A stretch of 64,000 bases of DNA from Streptomyces halstedii. Lineage in GTDB: Bacteria; Actinomycetota; Actinomycetes; Streptomycetales; Streptomycetaceae. Below, piece by piece: positions 56,816-64,000 of this stretch. Numbering within the stretch: the stretch's first letter is position 1; each line of letters begins with the position of its first letter. Location: positions 1-64,000 of the forward strand of contig JOAZ01000031.1 in assembly GCA_000720535.1 (NCBI GenBank), given 5' to 3'. The translations under genes were made by a program, and so were the position numbers. The notes under the pieces were generated by a model. The model was not told the DNA's origin and ran no database searches. It saw nothing but the letters and a program-made list of their open reading frames with translations.

Positions 56816-57805
56816 GTGCGCAGGACAATCGGTGCGGCGCGGCTGGCCGTGGGCGCTGTCGGGCTGGGGTGCATGCCCATGAGCTGGGCCTACAGCACGT
56901 CGCAACAGCGTGGTGACCGTTCGCTGCGTACGGTGCACGCGGCCCTGGACGCCGGGGTCCGGCTGTTCGACACGGCCGACATGTACGGGCCGTTCACCAA
57001 CGAACTGCTGGTGGGGCGGGCGTTGAAGGGGCGTCGCGCGGACGCCTTCCTCTCCACCAAGTGCGGTCTGCTGGTCGGGGACCAGCACGTCGTCGCCAAC
57101 GGCCGTCCCGGGTACGTGCGCCGGGCCTGCGACGCCTCGCTGCGGCGGCTCCAGACCGATGTGATCGACCTCTACCAGCTCCACCGGGCCGACCCCGAGG
57201 TGCCGGTGGAGGAGACCTGGGGCGCGATGGCGGAGCTGGTGACCGCGGGCAAGGTGCGGGCGCTCGGCCTGAGCGCGGTGGGGGCGCGCGCGGGGCGCCG
57301 CGCTGTGCCCCGGACGTACGCCGCGACGATCCGGCAACTGGAGCGGGTGCAGCAGGTGTTCCCCGTCAGCGCGGTCCAGGCGGAGCTGTCGGTGTGGTCG
57401 CCGGAGGCGCTGGACGACCTGGTGCCCTGGTGTGCGGCGCGGGGCGTGGGCGTGCTGGCGGCGATGCCGCTGGGCAGCGGCTACCTGACGGGGACGCTGA
57501 AGCCGGGCATGGGCTTCGAGCCGGACGACCCACGGGCCCGGCACCCCCGTTTCACCGCGGAGATGATGGCGGCGAACCAGCCGGTGGTCGTGGGTCTGCG
57601 ACGGGTCGCCGAGCGGCACGGCGCCACTCCGGCGCAGGTGGCGCTGGCCTGGGTGCTGCGGCAGGGCCGCCATGTGGTGCCCGTGCCCGGTGCCAAGCGG
57701 GAGCGGTGGGCCGTGGAGAACGCGCGAGCGGGCGAACTGGTGCTCACCGACCGGGACCTGGCCGAGATCGCGCGGCTCCCCCCGGCGCGCGGGTCGTGGG
57801 ACTGA
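56816..57805 (+). CDS. Aldo/keto reductase
   Basis: This 329-residue TIM barrel has the AKR signature VRLFDTADMYGPFTNELLVGRAL (Asp and Tyr of the tetrad), FLSTKCGL (Lys), IDLYQLHRADPEVPVEE (His), and the NADPH site VPVPGAKRERWAVENARA. It reduces carbonyls with NADPH. The Leu-Gly-Cys-Met-Pro-Met opening is typical of the AKR family related to pyridoxal reductases and YajO. It is divergent from the hydroxyacid dehydrogenase. GTG 56816 has GAGGGAGGG upstream. Confidence 0.9.
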   Translation: MRRTIGAARLAVGAVGLGCMPMSWAYSTSQQRGDRSLRTVHAALDAGVRLFDTADMYGPFTNELLVGRALKGRRADAFLSTKCGLLVGDQHVVANGRPGYVRRACDASLRRLQTDVIDLYQLHRADPEVPVEETWGAMAELVTAGKVRALGLSAVGARAGRRAVPRTYAATIRQLERVQQVFPVSAVQAELSVWSPEALDDLVPWCAARGVGVLAAMPLGSGYLTGTLKPGMGFEPDDPRARHPRFTAEMMAANQPVVVGLRRVAERHGATPAQVALAWVLRQGRHVVPVPGAKRERWAVENARAGELVLTDRDLAEIARLPPARGSWD

Positions 57806-57897
57806 CGCGGCGGCGGGGAATGGGCGGAGACCGGGGAGCGGCGGCGCGCGGCAGTGTAAGAACAGGGGTGATGCCCGCTGTCGAAAGGACCGGTCCT

Positions 57898-59121
57898 GTG
57901 CACACTCCCGCGGCGCGCGAGGAACACACGGTGCACCACGGGTGCACGAGGCTCAGGGGGGTGGCGGCGGTGCTCGCCTCGGCCTCCCTGCTGCTGTCGG
58001 CCGCCTGCGCGACCGACGACGGGGGGTCCGCGGGCACCGCCGGCTCCCCCACTCCCCCGGCGAGCTCCGCGTCCGCCCCGGCGGCCTCACCGAGCCCGTC
58101 CGCCGACCTGCCCCCGGCCAAGGGGTCGGTGGAGGTGGTGTCCACGCTGACGGAGGACCTCGACTCCCCCTGGGGTCTGGCCCCGCTGCCGGGAGGCGAT
58201 CTGCTGGTGGCCTCACGCGACGAGGCGACGATCACCCGGATCGACGGCACGAGCGGCGAGAAGACGGAGCTGGGCACCGTGCCGGGCGTCTCGCCGGCCG
58301 GTGAGGGGGGTCTGCTCGGTCTCGCGGTCGCACCGACGTACGGCGCGGACCATCTGGTGTACGCGTACTTCACCACCGAGTCCGACAACCGCGTCGCCCG
58401 CCTCCAGTACGACGAGTCGAAGCCCGCCGGGCAGCAGCTGGGCGCCCCGGACACGATTCTGCGGGGCATCCCGAAGGGCTCCGTGCACAACGGCGGCCGG
58501 ATCGCCTTCGGCCCCGACCGCATGCTGTACGCGGGCACGGGCGAGACGGGTGACACGGGGCTGGCCCAGGACGAGAAGTCCCTCGCGGGCAAGATCCTGC
58601 GGATGACGCCCGACGGCGAGCCGGTGCACGGCAACCCGTCCGCCGACTCGGTGGTCTACTCCTGGGGCCACCGCAATGTGCAGGGGCTCGCCTGGGACGC
58701 GCGGAAGCGCCTCTGGGCCTCGGAGTTCGGCCAGGACACCTGGGACGAGCTGAACCTGATCGAGCCCGGCAAGAACTACGGCTGGCCCGAGGTCGAGGGC
58801 GAGAAGGGCGAGCCGGGGTATGAGGACCCGGTGGCCGTGTGGAAGACGTCCGAGGCCTCCCCGAGCGGCATCGCCTACGCGAAGGGCTCCATCTGGATGG
58901 CGGGCCTGCGCGGCGAGCGGCTGTGGCGGATCCCGCTGTCGGGTTCGGCGGGCAAGGAACCTCTGGCGGCCCCCCAGGCGTTCCTGGAGGGGACGTACGG
59001 AAGGCTGCGCACCGTGGCGGCGGCGGGCGGCGACCGGCTGTGGCTGGTCACGAGCAACACGGACGGACGCGGGGCCCCGAAGTCCGGGGACGACCGGATC
59101 CTGCTGCTGAAGGTGCGGTGA
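57898..59121 (+). CDS. PQQ-type sugar dehydrogenase lipoprotein
   Basis: This 407-residue protein has a lipoprotein signal (VAAVLASASLLLSAAC) and a Ser/Pro/Ala linker. The six-bladed propeller of the glucose/sorbosone dehydrogenase family (GSDH) starts with LDSPWGLAPLPGGDLLVASRDEATITRID, and contains EGGLLGLAVAP, HNGGRIAFGPDRMLYAGTGE, SWGHRNVQGLAWD and EFGQDTWDELNLIEPGKNYGWP. Soluble homologues oxidise aldoses with PQQ; many actinobacterial ones are uncharacterised. GTG 57898 has GAAAGGA eight bases upstream; ATG 57871 is a weaker alternative. Confidence 0.88.
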   Translation: MHTPAAREEHTVHHGCTRLRGVAAVLASASLLLSAACATDDGGSAGTAGSPTPPASSASAPAASPSPSADLPPAKGSVEVVSTLTEDLDSPWGLAPLPGGDLLVASRDEATITRIDGTSGEKTELGTVPGVSPAGEGGLLGLAVAPTYGADHLVYAYFTTESDNRVARLQYDESKPAGQQLGAPDTILRGIPKGSVHNGGRIAFGPDRMLYAGTGETGDTGLAQDEKSLAGKILRMTPDGEPVHGNPSADSVVYSWGHRNVQGLAWDARKRLWASEFGQDTWDELNLIEPGKNYGWPEVEGEKGEPGYEDPVAVWKTSEASPSGIAYAKGSIWMAGLRGERLWRIPLSGSAGKEPLAAPQAFLEGTYGRLRTVAAAGGDRLWLVTSNTDGRGAPKSGDDRILLLKVR

Positions 59122-59158
59122 CGACCGGCCGGGCGGCACGTCGGAGGGAGTACGGCTG

Positions 59159-59512
59159 GTGTTCGACCTCTTCTCGGAACTGTTCTCGCCGGGCCGCAAG
59201 CACACCACGGAGGAGCGGAAGCGCCTGGAGCTGAGCCGCGAGGACCTGGGCGACTCCGACCCGTCGCGCGGCCCGATAGACCTCTCCTCCGGCAAGGTGA
59301 CGCTCCGGCTCACGGGCCCGGCGGGAACGGCCGCCCCGGACCCCACGGCCGAGGCGGAGCGGCCGGGCGGGGCGGACGGGCCGGATGACGCGGACGGGCC
59401 GCAGCGGCCGGGACGGCCGGACGAGCCGGACCCGCCCGACGAGGCGCACGGGCGGGGACGGCCGGACGAGCCGGGACGAGCAGCCGTGGCCCGGCCGGAC
59501 ACACCGGCTTGA
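59159..59512 (+). CDS. Small acidic protein, DUF6191-like
   Basis: This 117-residue protein has a conserved opening (MFDLFSELFSPGRKHTTEERKRLELSREDLGDSDPSRGPIDLSSGKV) and a low-complexity Pro/Asp/Gly/Arg tail from about residue 55. The opening resembles a small actinobacterial family I believe is DUF6191. Function unknown. GTG 59159 follows GGAGGGAG by some ten bases. It lies 37 bp after the sugar dehydrogenase gene and may be cotranscribed. Confidence 0.65.
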   Translation: MFDLFSELFSPGRKHTTEERKRLELSREDLGDSDPSRGPIDLSSGKVTLRLTGPAGTAAPDPTAEAERPGGADGPDDADGPQRPGRPDEPDPPDEAHGRGRPDEPGRAAVARPDTPA

Positions 59513-59535
59513 GCGGGCCCACCGCCGGGGCCGGG

Positions 59536-59569
59536 CCGGACACGACGGCCTGGCGCCGTCGGGGTCCGG
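59536..59569. terminator. Bidirectional terminator
   Basis: CCGGAC+GACGGC (from 59536) pair with GCCGTC+GTCCGG (to 59569) around a small internal loop, between the convergent DUF6191-like and LAL regulator genes. Confidence 0.6.
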
Positions 59570-59597
59570 TCGGGCCCGGGGGTGCACCCGGGTGGGC

Positions 59598-62500
59598 TCA
59601 CTGCGTCCCGTAGAGCCGGAGGCGGTGGGCCAGGGCCGCGGCCTCGCCCCGGCCGGCCACGCCCAGCTTGGCCAGGATGTTGGAGACGTGCACGCTCGCG
59701 GTCTTCGGCGAGATGTACAGCTCCTCCGCGATCCTGCGGTTGGTGTAACCGGCCGCGACCAGCCGGTGCACCTCCTGTTCGCGGGAGGTCAGGCCGAACG
59801 ACTCGATCGCGTCCGCCGCGGGCTCGAAGGCCGCCCCCGCGTCCTCCCCGGCGGTGTCCGGGCCCGCGCCGGCCGGTGCGGACAGGGCGATACGGGCCCG
59901 CCGGGCCAGCAGTCCGACGCTCTCCGCCAAGGGTGCGGCTCCCAGCCGCTCGGCCACCGCGTGGGCCTCGCGCAGGAGTTCGGTGGCCGTGGCGCGGTCC
60001 CCGGAGGCGGCGACGACGGACTCCGCCCACCGGTACCGGATCTGGGCGAGTTCGTACGGCCGGCGCAGCGGTCCGAAGGCCGCGGCGGCGCGGGCCCAGT
60101 CCTCCGGGGTGTCCGCGCCCTCCGCCCGGGCCAGCTCGGCTTCGATCAGCGTCCCGTAGGCGGCCCAGACGGGCACCAGCGTGGGCAGCCGCTTGAGGTG
60201 GCCCCTGATCCGCTCCAGCACGGCGGGCCGGCCCGGCTCGGTGGCGGGCAGGCCGCGGGCGTCGGCCTCGACCACGGCGGCGACGTGCAGCAGCGGCAGC
60301 GCGTAGCGCTGGGTGCCCGGCGGGAACCCTTCCTCGGACCGCGCCTCGAAGGCGGCCCGCGCCTCGGGGACGCGCCCCTGCCGGGCGGCGAGGAGCATGG
60401 TCTGCCGGGCCAGGGGGATCAGGTACTGGGGCTGGAACTCATGCGCCCCGACCAGGCGCCCGTTCAGCGCGATCTGTTCCTCCGCCTCGGCGAAATCGCC
60501 TCGGGCAAGGGCGAGTTCGATGCGGCGTGAGGCCACCAGCCCGTGGGACTTGCGGGACCGGGAGAGCAGGGCCGCCGCGTCGGTCGCGGCCCGGCTCTCG
60601 TCCCAGTGGCCCAGGGAGAAGTAGGACTCCGCCTGATTGGCGCGGGCCCAGGCCTCGGAGTCGGGCATCCCGTGGTCGTGGCAGATCGTGATGCCGTGGT
60701 CGGCCGCGGCCACCGCCTCCAGCGACCGCCCGGCCGACTCCAGCGAGGAGGGCAGATTGACGCCGGCCCGGCTCATCACCCCCACCAGGCAGAGCGCGTC
60801 GGCGCGGTCGCGGACGGCGTACATCTCCGCGAGCCCCTCGTCGACGCCGCCCGCGTCGATGGTGAGCCAGCCCCGGGTGAGACGGGCGTGCAGCTCGATG
60901 TACTCCTCGCCGACGAGCCTCGCGTACTCCACGGCCCGGTCCGCGGCGGCGAGCGCGTCCGGACCGGGACGGTGCAGGGCACCCCAGCTCGCCACGTTGA
61001 CCAGGACGTCGGCGTGCACCGCCGAGGGGTGCAGTCCGCGCACCAGCTCCTGGGCGGTGGCGAGTTCCTCCCATCCGTCCCCCCGGGAGAGGGTCTGCAC
61101 GAGTGAGGAGCGCTGCACCCAGAACCACGCGGCGCGCAGCGGGTCGTCGTCCCCGTCCAGGAGCCGCAGGGCCTTCTTCGCGAGGGTCAGGGCCCGTTCG
61201 CGGTCGCCCCCGAAGCGCGCGGCGACGGTGGCCTCGGCCATCAGGTCGAGGTGGCGCAGCGGTCCGGCCCCCGATTCGCAGCCGCAGCCCGGATAGACCT
61301 CGGCGTAGTCCAGGGGGCGCAGGGTGGCGCGTACGGCGTCGGGCGCCTCGTCCCAGAGCTCCATGGCCCGCTCCAGCAGGCGCAGTTGCTCGGAGTGGGC
61401 GTAGCGGCGGCGGGCCTCGACGGATGCCCGTAGGACGGCGGGCAGCGCCTTGGCGGGGTCGTGGGCCGCGTACCAGTAGCTGGCGAGCCGGGCGGCGCGT
61501 TCGTCGGCGCGGACCAGGTTGGGGTCGGCTTCGAGGGCTTCGGCATAGCGGCGGTTGAGGCGGGAGCGCTCCCCGGGCAGCAGGTCGTCGCTGACGGCCT
61601 CGCGGACCAGGGAGTGCCGGAAGCGGTAGCCGTCCAGGTCGGGGGCGGGCAGCAGGATGCCGGCGCCGACGGCCGCCCGCAGTGCCTCGTCCAGGTCGTC
61701 GTCGGCGAGCCGGGCCACGGCGGCCAGGAGCCGGTGTTCGACGGTGGAGCCGCCTTCGGCGACGATCCGCACGATCCGCTGGGCGTCGTCGGGCAGTGTC
61801 TCGACGCGTACGAGGAGGAGGTCGCGCAGGGAGGCGGAGAGCTGCGAGCCGTCTCCGCAGCACTCGATGGTGCGGGCCAGTTCCTCGACGAAGAAGGCGT
61901 TGCCGTCGGAGCGGTCGAATATCTCGTCGACGAGCGCGGCGTCCGGGGCGACGGCGAGGATCCCGGTCAGCTGCCGGCCGACCTCGGCACGGCTGAACCG
62001 GTCGAGTTCGACGCGTCCCACGGTGCGGAGCCGGTCCAGCTCGGCCAGGAGCGGACGCAGCGGGTGGCGGCGGTGGACGTCGTCGGAGCGGTAGGTGCCG
62101 ACCAGGACGAGGCGTCCGGCGCGCAGGGTCCGCAGGAGGTAGGAGAGGAGGTGCCGGGTGGAGGCGTCGGACCAGTGGAGGTCCTCCAGGACGAGGACCA
62201 GGGTGCGGGTGGCGCAGACGCGCTCCAGCAGCCGGGCGGTCAGCTCGAAGAGGCGTGCCGTGCCGTGCTCGTCGTGCGCGGCGTGCCCGGCCTCGCCCAG
62301 TTCGGGCAGCAGCCGGGCCAGTTCGCCTTCCTGACCGGCGAGCGCCTGTGCCAACTCCTCGGGCAGGGCGCGGCGCAGGGCGCGCAGAGCGGTCGCGAAG
62401 GGGGCGTAGGGGAGGCCGTCGGCCCCTATCTCCACGCATCCCCCCACGGCCACGACGGCCTCGCGCCGGCTCGCCACCGCCAGGAACTCCTCGACCAGCC

Positions 62501-62789
62501 GGGTCTTGCCGACGCCCGCCTCGCCGCCGACGAGCAGCGCCTGCGGCTCGCCCGCCGAGGCGCGGGCGAGCGTCTCGGTGAGCGTGGCGAGCTCTCGGGT
62601 CCGGCCGACGAAGAGGGGGCTGACGGTGTTGGTCTCCACAGCGCCGAGCATCGCATACGCGTACGACAACGCCGGGGCCTCGACCGCCGCGTGGGCGGTG
62701 TGCGGGGCACCGGCGGCTCCGGCCCCGTACGGCGCGGTGGGGTCGGCCGTGACGCATGACGCGGTGGGGTCGGCCGGGGCACCGCTCAT
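59598..62789 (-). CDS. LAL-type giant LuxR regulator with AAA ATPase domain
   Basis: This 1063-residue protein has an N-terminal AAA_16 domain: FVGRTRELATLTETLARA, Walker A GGEAGVGKTRLVEEFL, Walker B LVLVLEDLHWSDAS. A long TPR-like helical region (about 480-970) and a C-terminal LuxR HTH follow (LTSREQEVHRLVAAGYTNRRIAEELYISPKTASVHVSNIL). LAL proteins (MalT-like) activate catabolic or antibiotic genes upon ligand binding. The target is unknown. ATG 62789 lies two bases after the stop of a 57-residue gene, suggesting coupling. Confidence 0.9.
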   Translation of the reverse strand: MSGAPADPTASCVTADPTAPYGAGAAGAPHTAHAAVEAPALSYAYAMLGAVETNTVSPLFVGRTRELATLTETLARASAGEPQALLVGGEAGVGKTRLVEEFLAVASRREAVVAVGGCVEIGADGLPYAPFATALRALRRALPEELAQALAGQEGELARLLPELGEAGHAAHDEHGTARLFELTARLLERVCATRTLVLVLEDLHWSDASTRHLLSYLLRTLRAGRLVLVGTYRSDDVHRRHPLRPLLAELDRLRTVGRVELDRFSRAEVGRQLTGILAVAPDAALVDEIFDRSDGNAFFVEELARTIECCGDGSQLSASLRDLLLVRVETLPDDAQRIVRIVAEGGSTVEHRLLAAVARLADDDLDEALRAAVGAGILLPAPDLDGYRFRHSLVREAVSDDLLPGERSRLNRRYAEALEADPNLVRADERAARLASYWYAAHDPAKALPAVLRASVEARRRYAHSEQLRLLERAMELWDEAPDAVRATLRPLDYAEVYPGCGCESGAGPLRHLDLMAEATVAARFGGDRERALTLAKKALRLLDGDDDPLRAAWFWVQRSSLVQTLSRGDGWEELATAQELVRGLHPSAVHADVLVNVASWGALHRPGPDALAAADRAVEYARLVGEEYIELHARLTRGWLTIDAGGVDEGLAEMYAVRDRADALCLVGVMSRAGVNLPSSLESAGRSLEAVAAADHGITICHDHGMPDSEAWARANQAESYFSLGHWDESRAATDAAALLSRSRKSHGLVASRRIELALARGDFAEAEEQIALNGRLVGAHEFQPQYLIPLARQTMLLAARQGRVPEARAAFEARSEEGFPPGTQRYALPLLHVAAVVEADARGLPATEPGRPAVLERIRGHLKRLPTLVPVWAAYGTLIEAELARAEGADTPEDWARAAAAFGPLRRPYELAQIRYRWAESVVAASGDRATATELLREAHAVAERLGAAPLAESVGLLARRARIALSAPAGAGPDTAGEDAGAAFEPAADAIESFGLTSREQEVHRLVAAGYTNRRIAEELYISPKTASVHVSNILAKLGVAGRGEAAALAHRLRLYGTQ

Positions 62790-62791
62790 GG

Positions 62792-62965
62792 TTACGCGGC
62801 GCGCGTGAACCGGCCCCGGTCCTCGCTCACCCGCCTGTCCGGGTCGTCGCGCCCGGCGGTGCGGGCGGCGGTGCGGGCGGCCACGGCCTCGCGGACGAGG
62901 CGCCGCCGGTCGGCCCGGCGGATGAGTTCGGCGGCCCTCAACTGGTGCATCTCGTAGCTGTACAT
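62792..62965 (-). CDS. Small basic protein preceding the LAL regulator
   Basis: The 57-residue product begins MYSYEMHQLRAAELIRRADR and is rich in Arg and Ala, with one long amphipathic helix. The stop lies 2 bp before the regulator start. No domain recognised. The MYxYExHxxRAAELxRxA opening is common in short Streptomyces proteins. Translation is supported by position more than by a clear ribosome site. Confidence 0.6.
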   Translation of the reverse strand: MYSYEMHQLRAAELIRRADRRRLVREAVAARTAARTAGRDDPDRRVSEDRGRFTRAA

Positions 62966-63130
62966 GGCACTCTCCCCGCTGACGAAGGCCCGGTGCGGAC
63001 CACGGCTCCCTGCCGTGGTCCCACTCTCGTCGGCGAGGGGGTGGGCCCGCATCGGGCGTGTGCCGCATCCTGCCGCCCCGGGGGCCTCAGGCCCGCCGGG
63101 CACGGGCCTTAGACCGGAACCGCGGCTGCC

Positions 63131-63856
63131 TCAGCCGGCGGTGGGCAGCGGGAGCGCGAGGTCGAAGTACATGACGACGGAGATCAGTACGCCCAGGATC
63201 CCGAGCGCGATCCCGGCACGGGCGACGGCACGGATCCAGCCGGGCCGCGGGTGGGCGGCGGGTGCGCCGAAGGCGGGGCGGACCAGCACGAAGACGCCCA
63301 CGAGGAGGGCGAGGAGGGCGAACAGGCCGTTGACGAGGGCGGTGGTGTGCCAGGCGTTGCCGTAGATCTCGGAGATCTGCTGGGTGGCGCTGCCGCTGCC
63401 GCCGGAGGAGGACTTGATCTGGCCGATGAGGGTCTCGCGCTCGGCTGCGACCCGGCCGGTCCAGGCACCGGAGAGGGAGACGACGCCGAGTCCGGCGGCG
63501 ACCACGGCCGCGGCACCGCTGCCGGCTTCGGCGGACGCGGCGGCCTCCGCCTCGTCGTAGGGGTCGGGCTCCAGGGCGTCGTCGCCGGGCGCGTCCGGGT
63601 CCGGGGCGTCCGAGGCGGGTGCGTCCTCCTGGCCGGGGGCGGCCGGGACGGCGTCCTCCGGGCCGGGCCCGGCCGGGACGGCGTTTTCCGGGCCCGGCGC
63701 GCCCGGGGACTCCGCCTCCTTCGAGGACTCCGCCCCCTTCGTGGAGACCGGCTCGGCGGTCTTCGTCAGGCCGGGCGCGGCCTTCTGGTCCGTCGCCGGC
63801 TCCCCGTCGGCGTCGTGGTCGTGGTCGGTGGCAGGGGTGGTGGGGGTGTTCTCCAT
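63131..63856 (-). CDS. Two-helix membrane protein with acidic N-terminus
   Basis: This 241-residue protein has an acidic, Pro/Ala/Glu-rich disordered region (1-110), a hydrophobic stretch (about 113-130, AAAVVAAGLGVVSLSGAW), and two membrane helices near the C-terminus (about 180-200, LVNGLFALLALLVGVFVLV; about 215-235, AGIALGILGVLISVVMYFDL). Function unknown. ATG 63856 was chosen as the first methionine near the conserved start. Confidence 0.65.
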   Translation of the reverse strand: MENTPTTPATDHDHDADGEPATDQKAAPGLTKTAEPVSTKGAESSKEAESPGAPGPENAVPAGPGPEDAVPAAPGQEDAPASDAPDPDAPGDDALEPDPYDEAEAAASAEAGSGAAAVVAAGLGVVSLSGAWTGRVAAERETLIGQIKSSSGGSGSATQQISEIYGNAWHTTALVNGLFALLALLVGVFVLVRPAFGAPAAHPRPGWIRAVARAGIALGILGVLISVVMYFDLALPLPTAG

Positions 63857-63891
63857 GCGGCGCACGCTAGGGGCCCCGGATGAGAGCGCGC

Positions 63892-64000
63892 TTAACGCGC
63901 CGCCCGCCACTCCTCGGCCAGGACGGCCCAGATCTCCTCGTCGTGCCGTACGCCGTGGTGCGGGAAGGCCTCGCGCAGGATGCCCTCACGGGTCATCCCG
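63892..64000 (-). CDS. GNAT acetyltransferase, C-terminal part (cut by window edge)
   Basis: The frame open at the window end reads GMTREGILREAFPHHGVRHD then EEIWAVLAEEWRAAR and a TAA at 63892-63894. The GMTREGILRE motif and the EIWAVLAEEW end are typical of RimJ/RimL-like N-acetyltransferases. Only about 35 residues are visible. Confidence 0.7.
   Translation of the reverse strand, partial: GMTREGILREAFPHHGVRHDEEIWAVLAEEWRAAR

Overview
The window is high-GC, with GTG starts, ATGA and GTGA gene overlaps and many rho-independent hairpins. Its content (acyl-CoA carboxylase with an epsilon subunit, XRE/DUF397 pairs, iron boxes, a LAL-type LuxR giant regulator, and linked ilvBNC-serA-leuB-ilvE-cimA) points to the chromosome of a Streptomyces or close relative. 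The order from the GGDEF/EAL gene through ilvB to accB/accE resembles the conserved core neighbourhood I recall for S. coelicolor, read in reverse. I see no insertion sequence, CRISPR array, rRNA or tRNA.

Layout. 0.2-2 kb: accE-accB. 2.3-7.8 kb: secreted GH101 endo-alpha-N-acetylgalactosaminidase, divergent from a Tat-exported GH64 beta-1,3-glucanase. 7.9-14 kb: amidohydrolase, small secreted M15-like protein, YceI protein, an anti-sigma-type ATPase/flavoprotein/methyltransferase operon, and a divergent XRE-DUF397 unit. 14.1-16.6 kb: two Gfo/Idh/MocA oxidoreductases, the distal one fused tail-to-tail with a DUF397-like repeat array. 16.9-21 kb: siderophore uptake system with iron boxes. 21.2-23.1 kb: PPOX flavoprotein and a membrane protein. 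23.2-31.7 kb: LacI regulator, Opp-type five-gene ABC importer and GH1 beta-glucosidase. 32-33.9 kb: secreted GH30 glucanase with a ricin-type lectin domain. 34-38.5 kb: cimA, ilvE, leuB. 39.2-42.2 kb: TetR regulator and GH3 beta-glucosidase. 42.3-46.9 kb: AAC(2')-like acetyltransferase, proline catabolism (pruA, proline dehydrogenase) and a PucR-type regulator. 46.8-52.6 kb: serA, ilvC, ilvN, ilvB with an attenuator. 52.6-64 kb: membrane GGDEF/EAL protein, D-2-hydroxyacid dehydrogenase, aldo/keto reductase, PQQ-type sugar dehydrogenase lipoprotein, LAL regulator, and an acetyltransferase cut by the window edge.

How the genes work together. Identical 14-bp palindromes (TGAGAGCGCTCTCA) lie upstream of the GH64 glucanase and inside the 5' end of the importer binding-protein gene, 24 kb apart. 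With the LacI gene, the GH1 glucosidase and the GH30 enzyme this suggests one beta-glucan utilisation regulon: extracellular cleavage, uptake by an Opp-type transporter, intracellular hydrolysis. Branched-chain amino acid synthesis appears attenuation-controlled: ilvB has a leader peptide with Ile-Leu-Val-Leu codons, and cimA has a candidate leader with tandem Ile codons, each followed by a hairpin and T tract.

The most unusual structural signal is a recurring disturbance at gene 3' ends. The DUF397 array has lost its stop and runs into the antisense of an oxidoreductase that has also lost its own. serA has lost its native C-terminus into a 17-bp tandem array beside the pucR stop codon. The 3' ends of the GH64 and GH3 genes are tandemly duplicated across their stops. 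A short coding remnant lies behind the methyltransferase gene.
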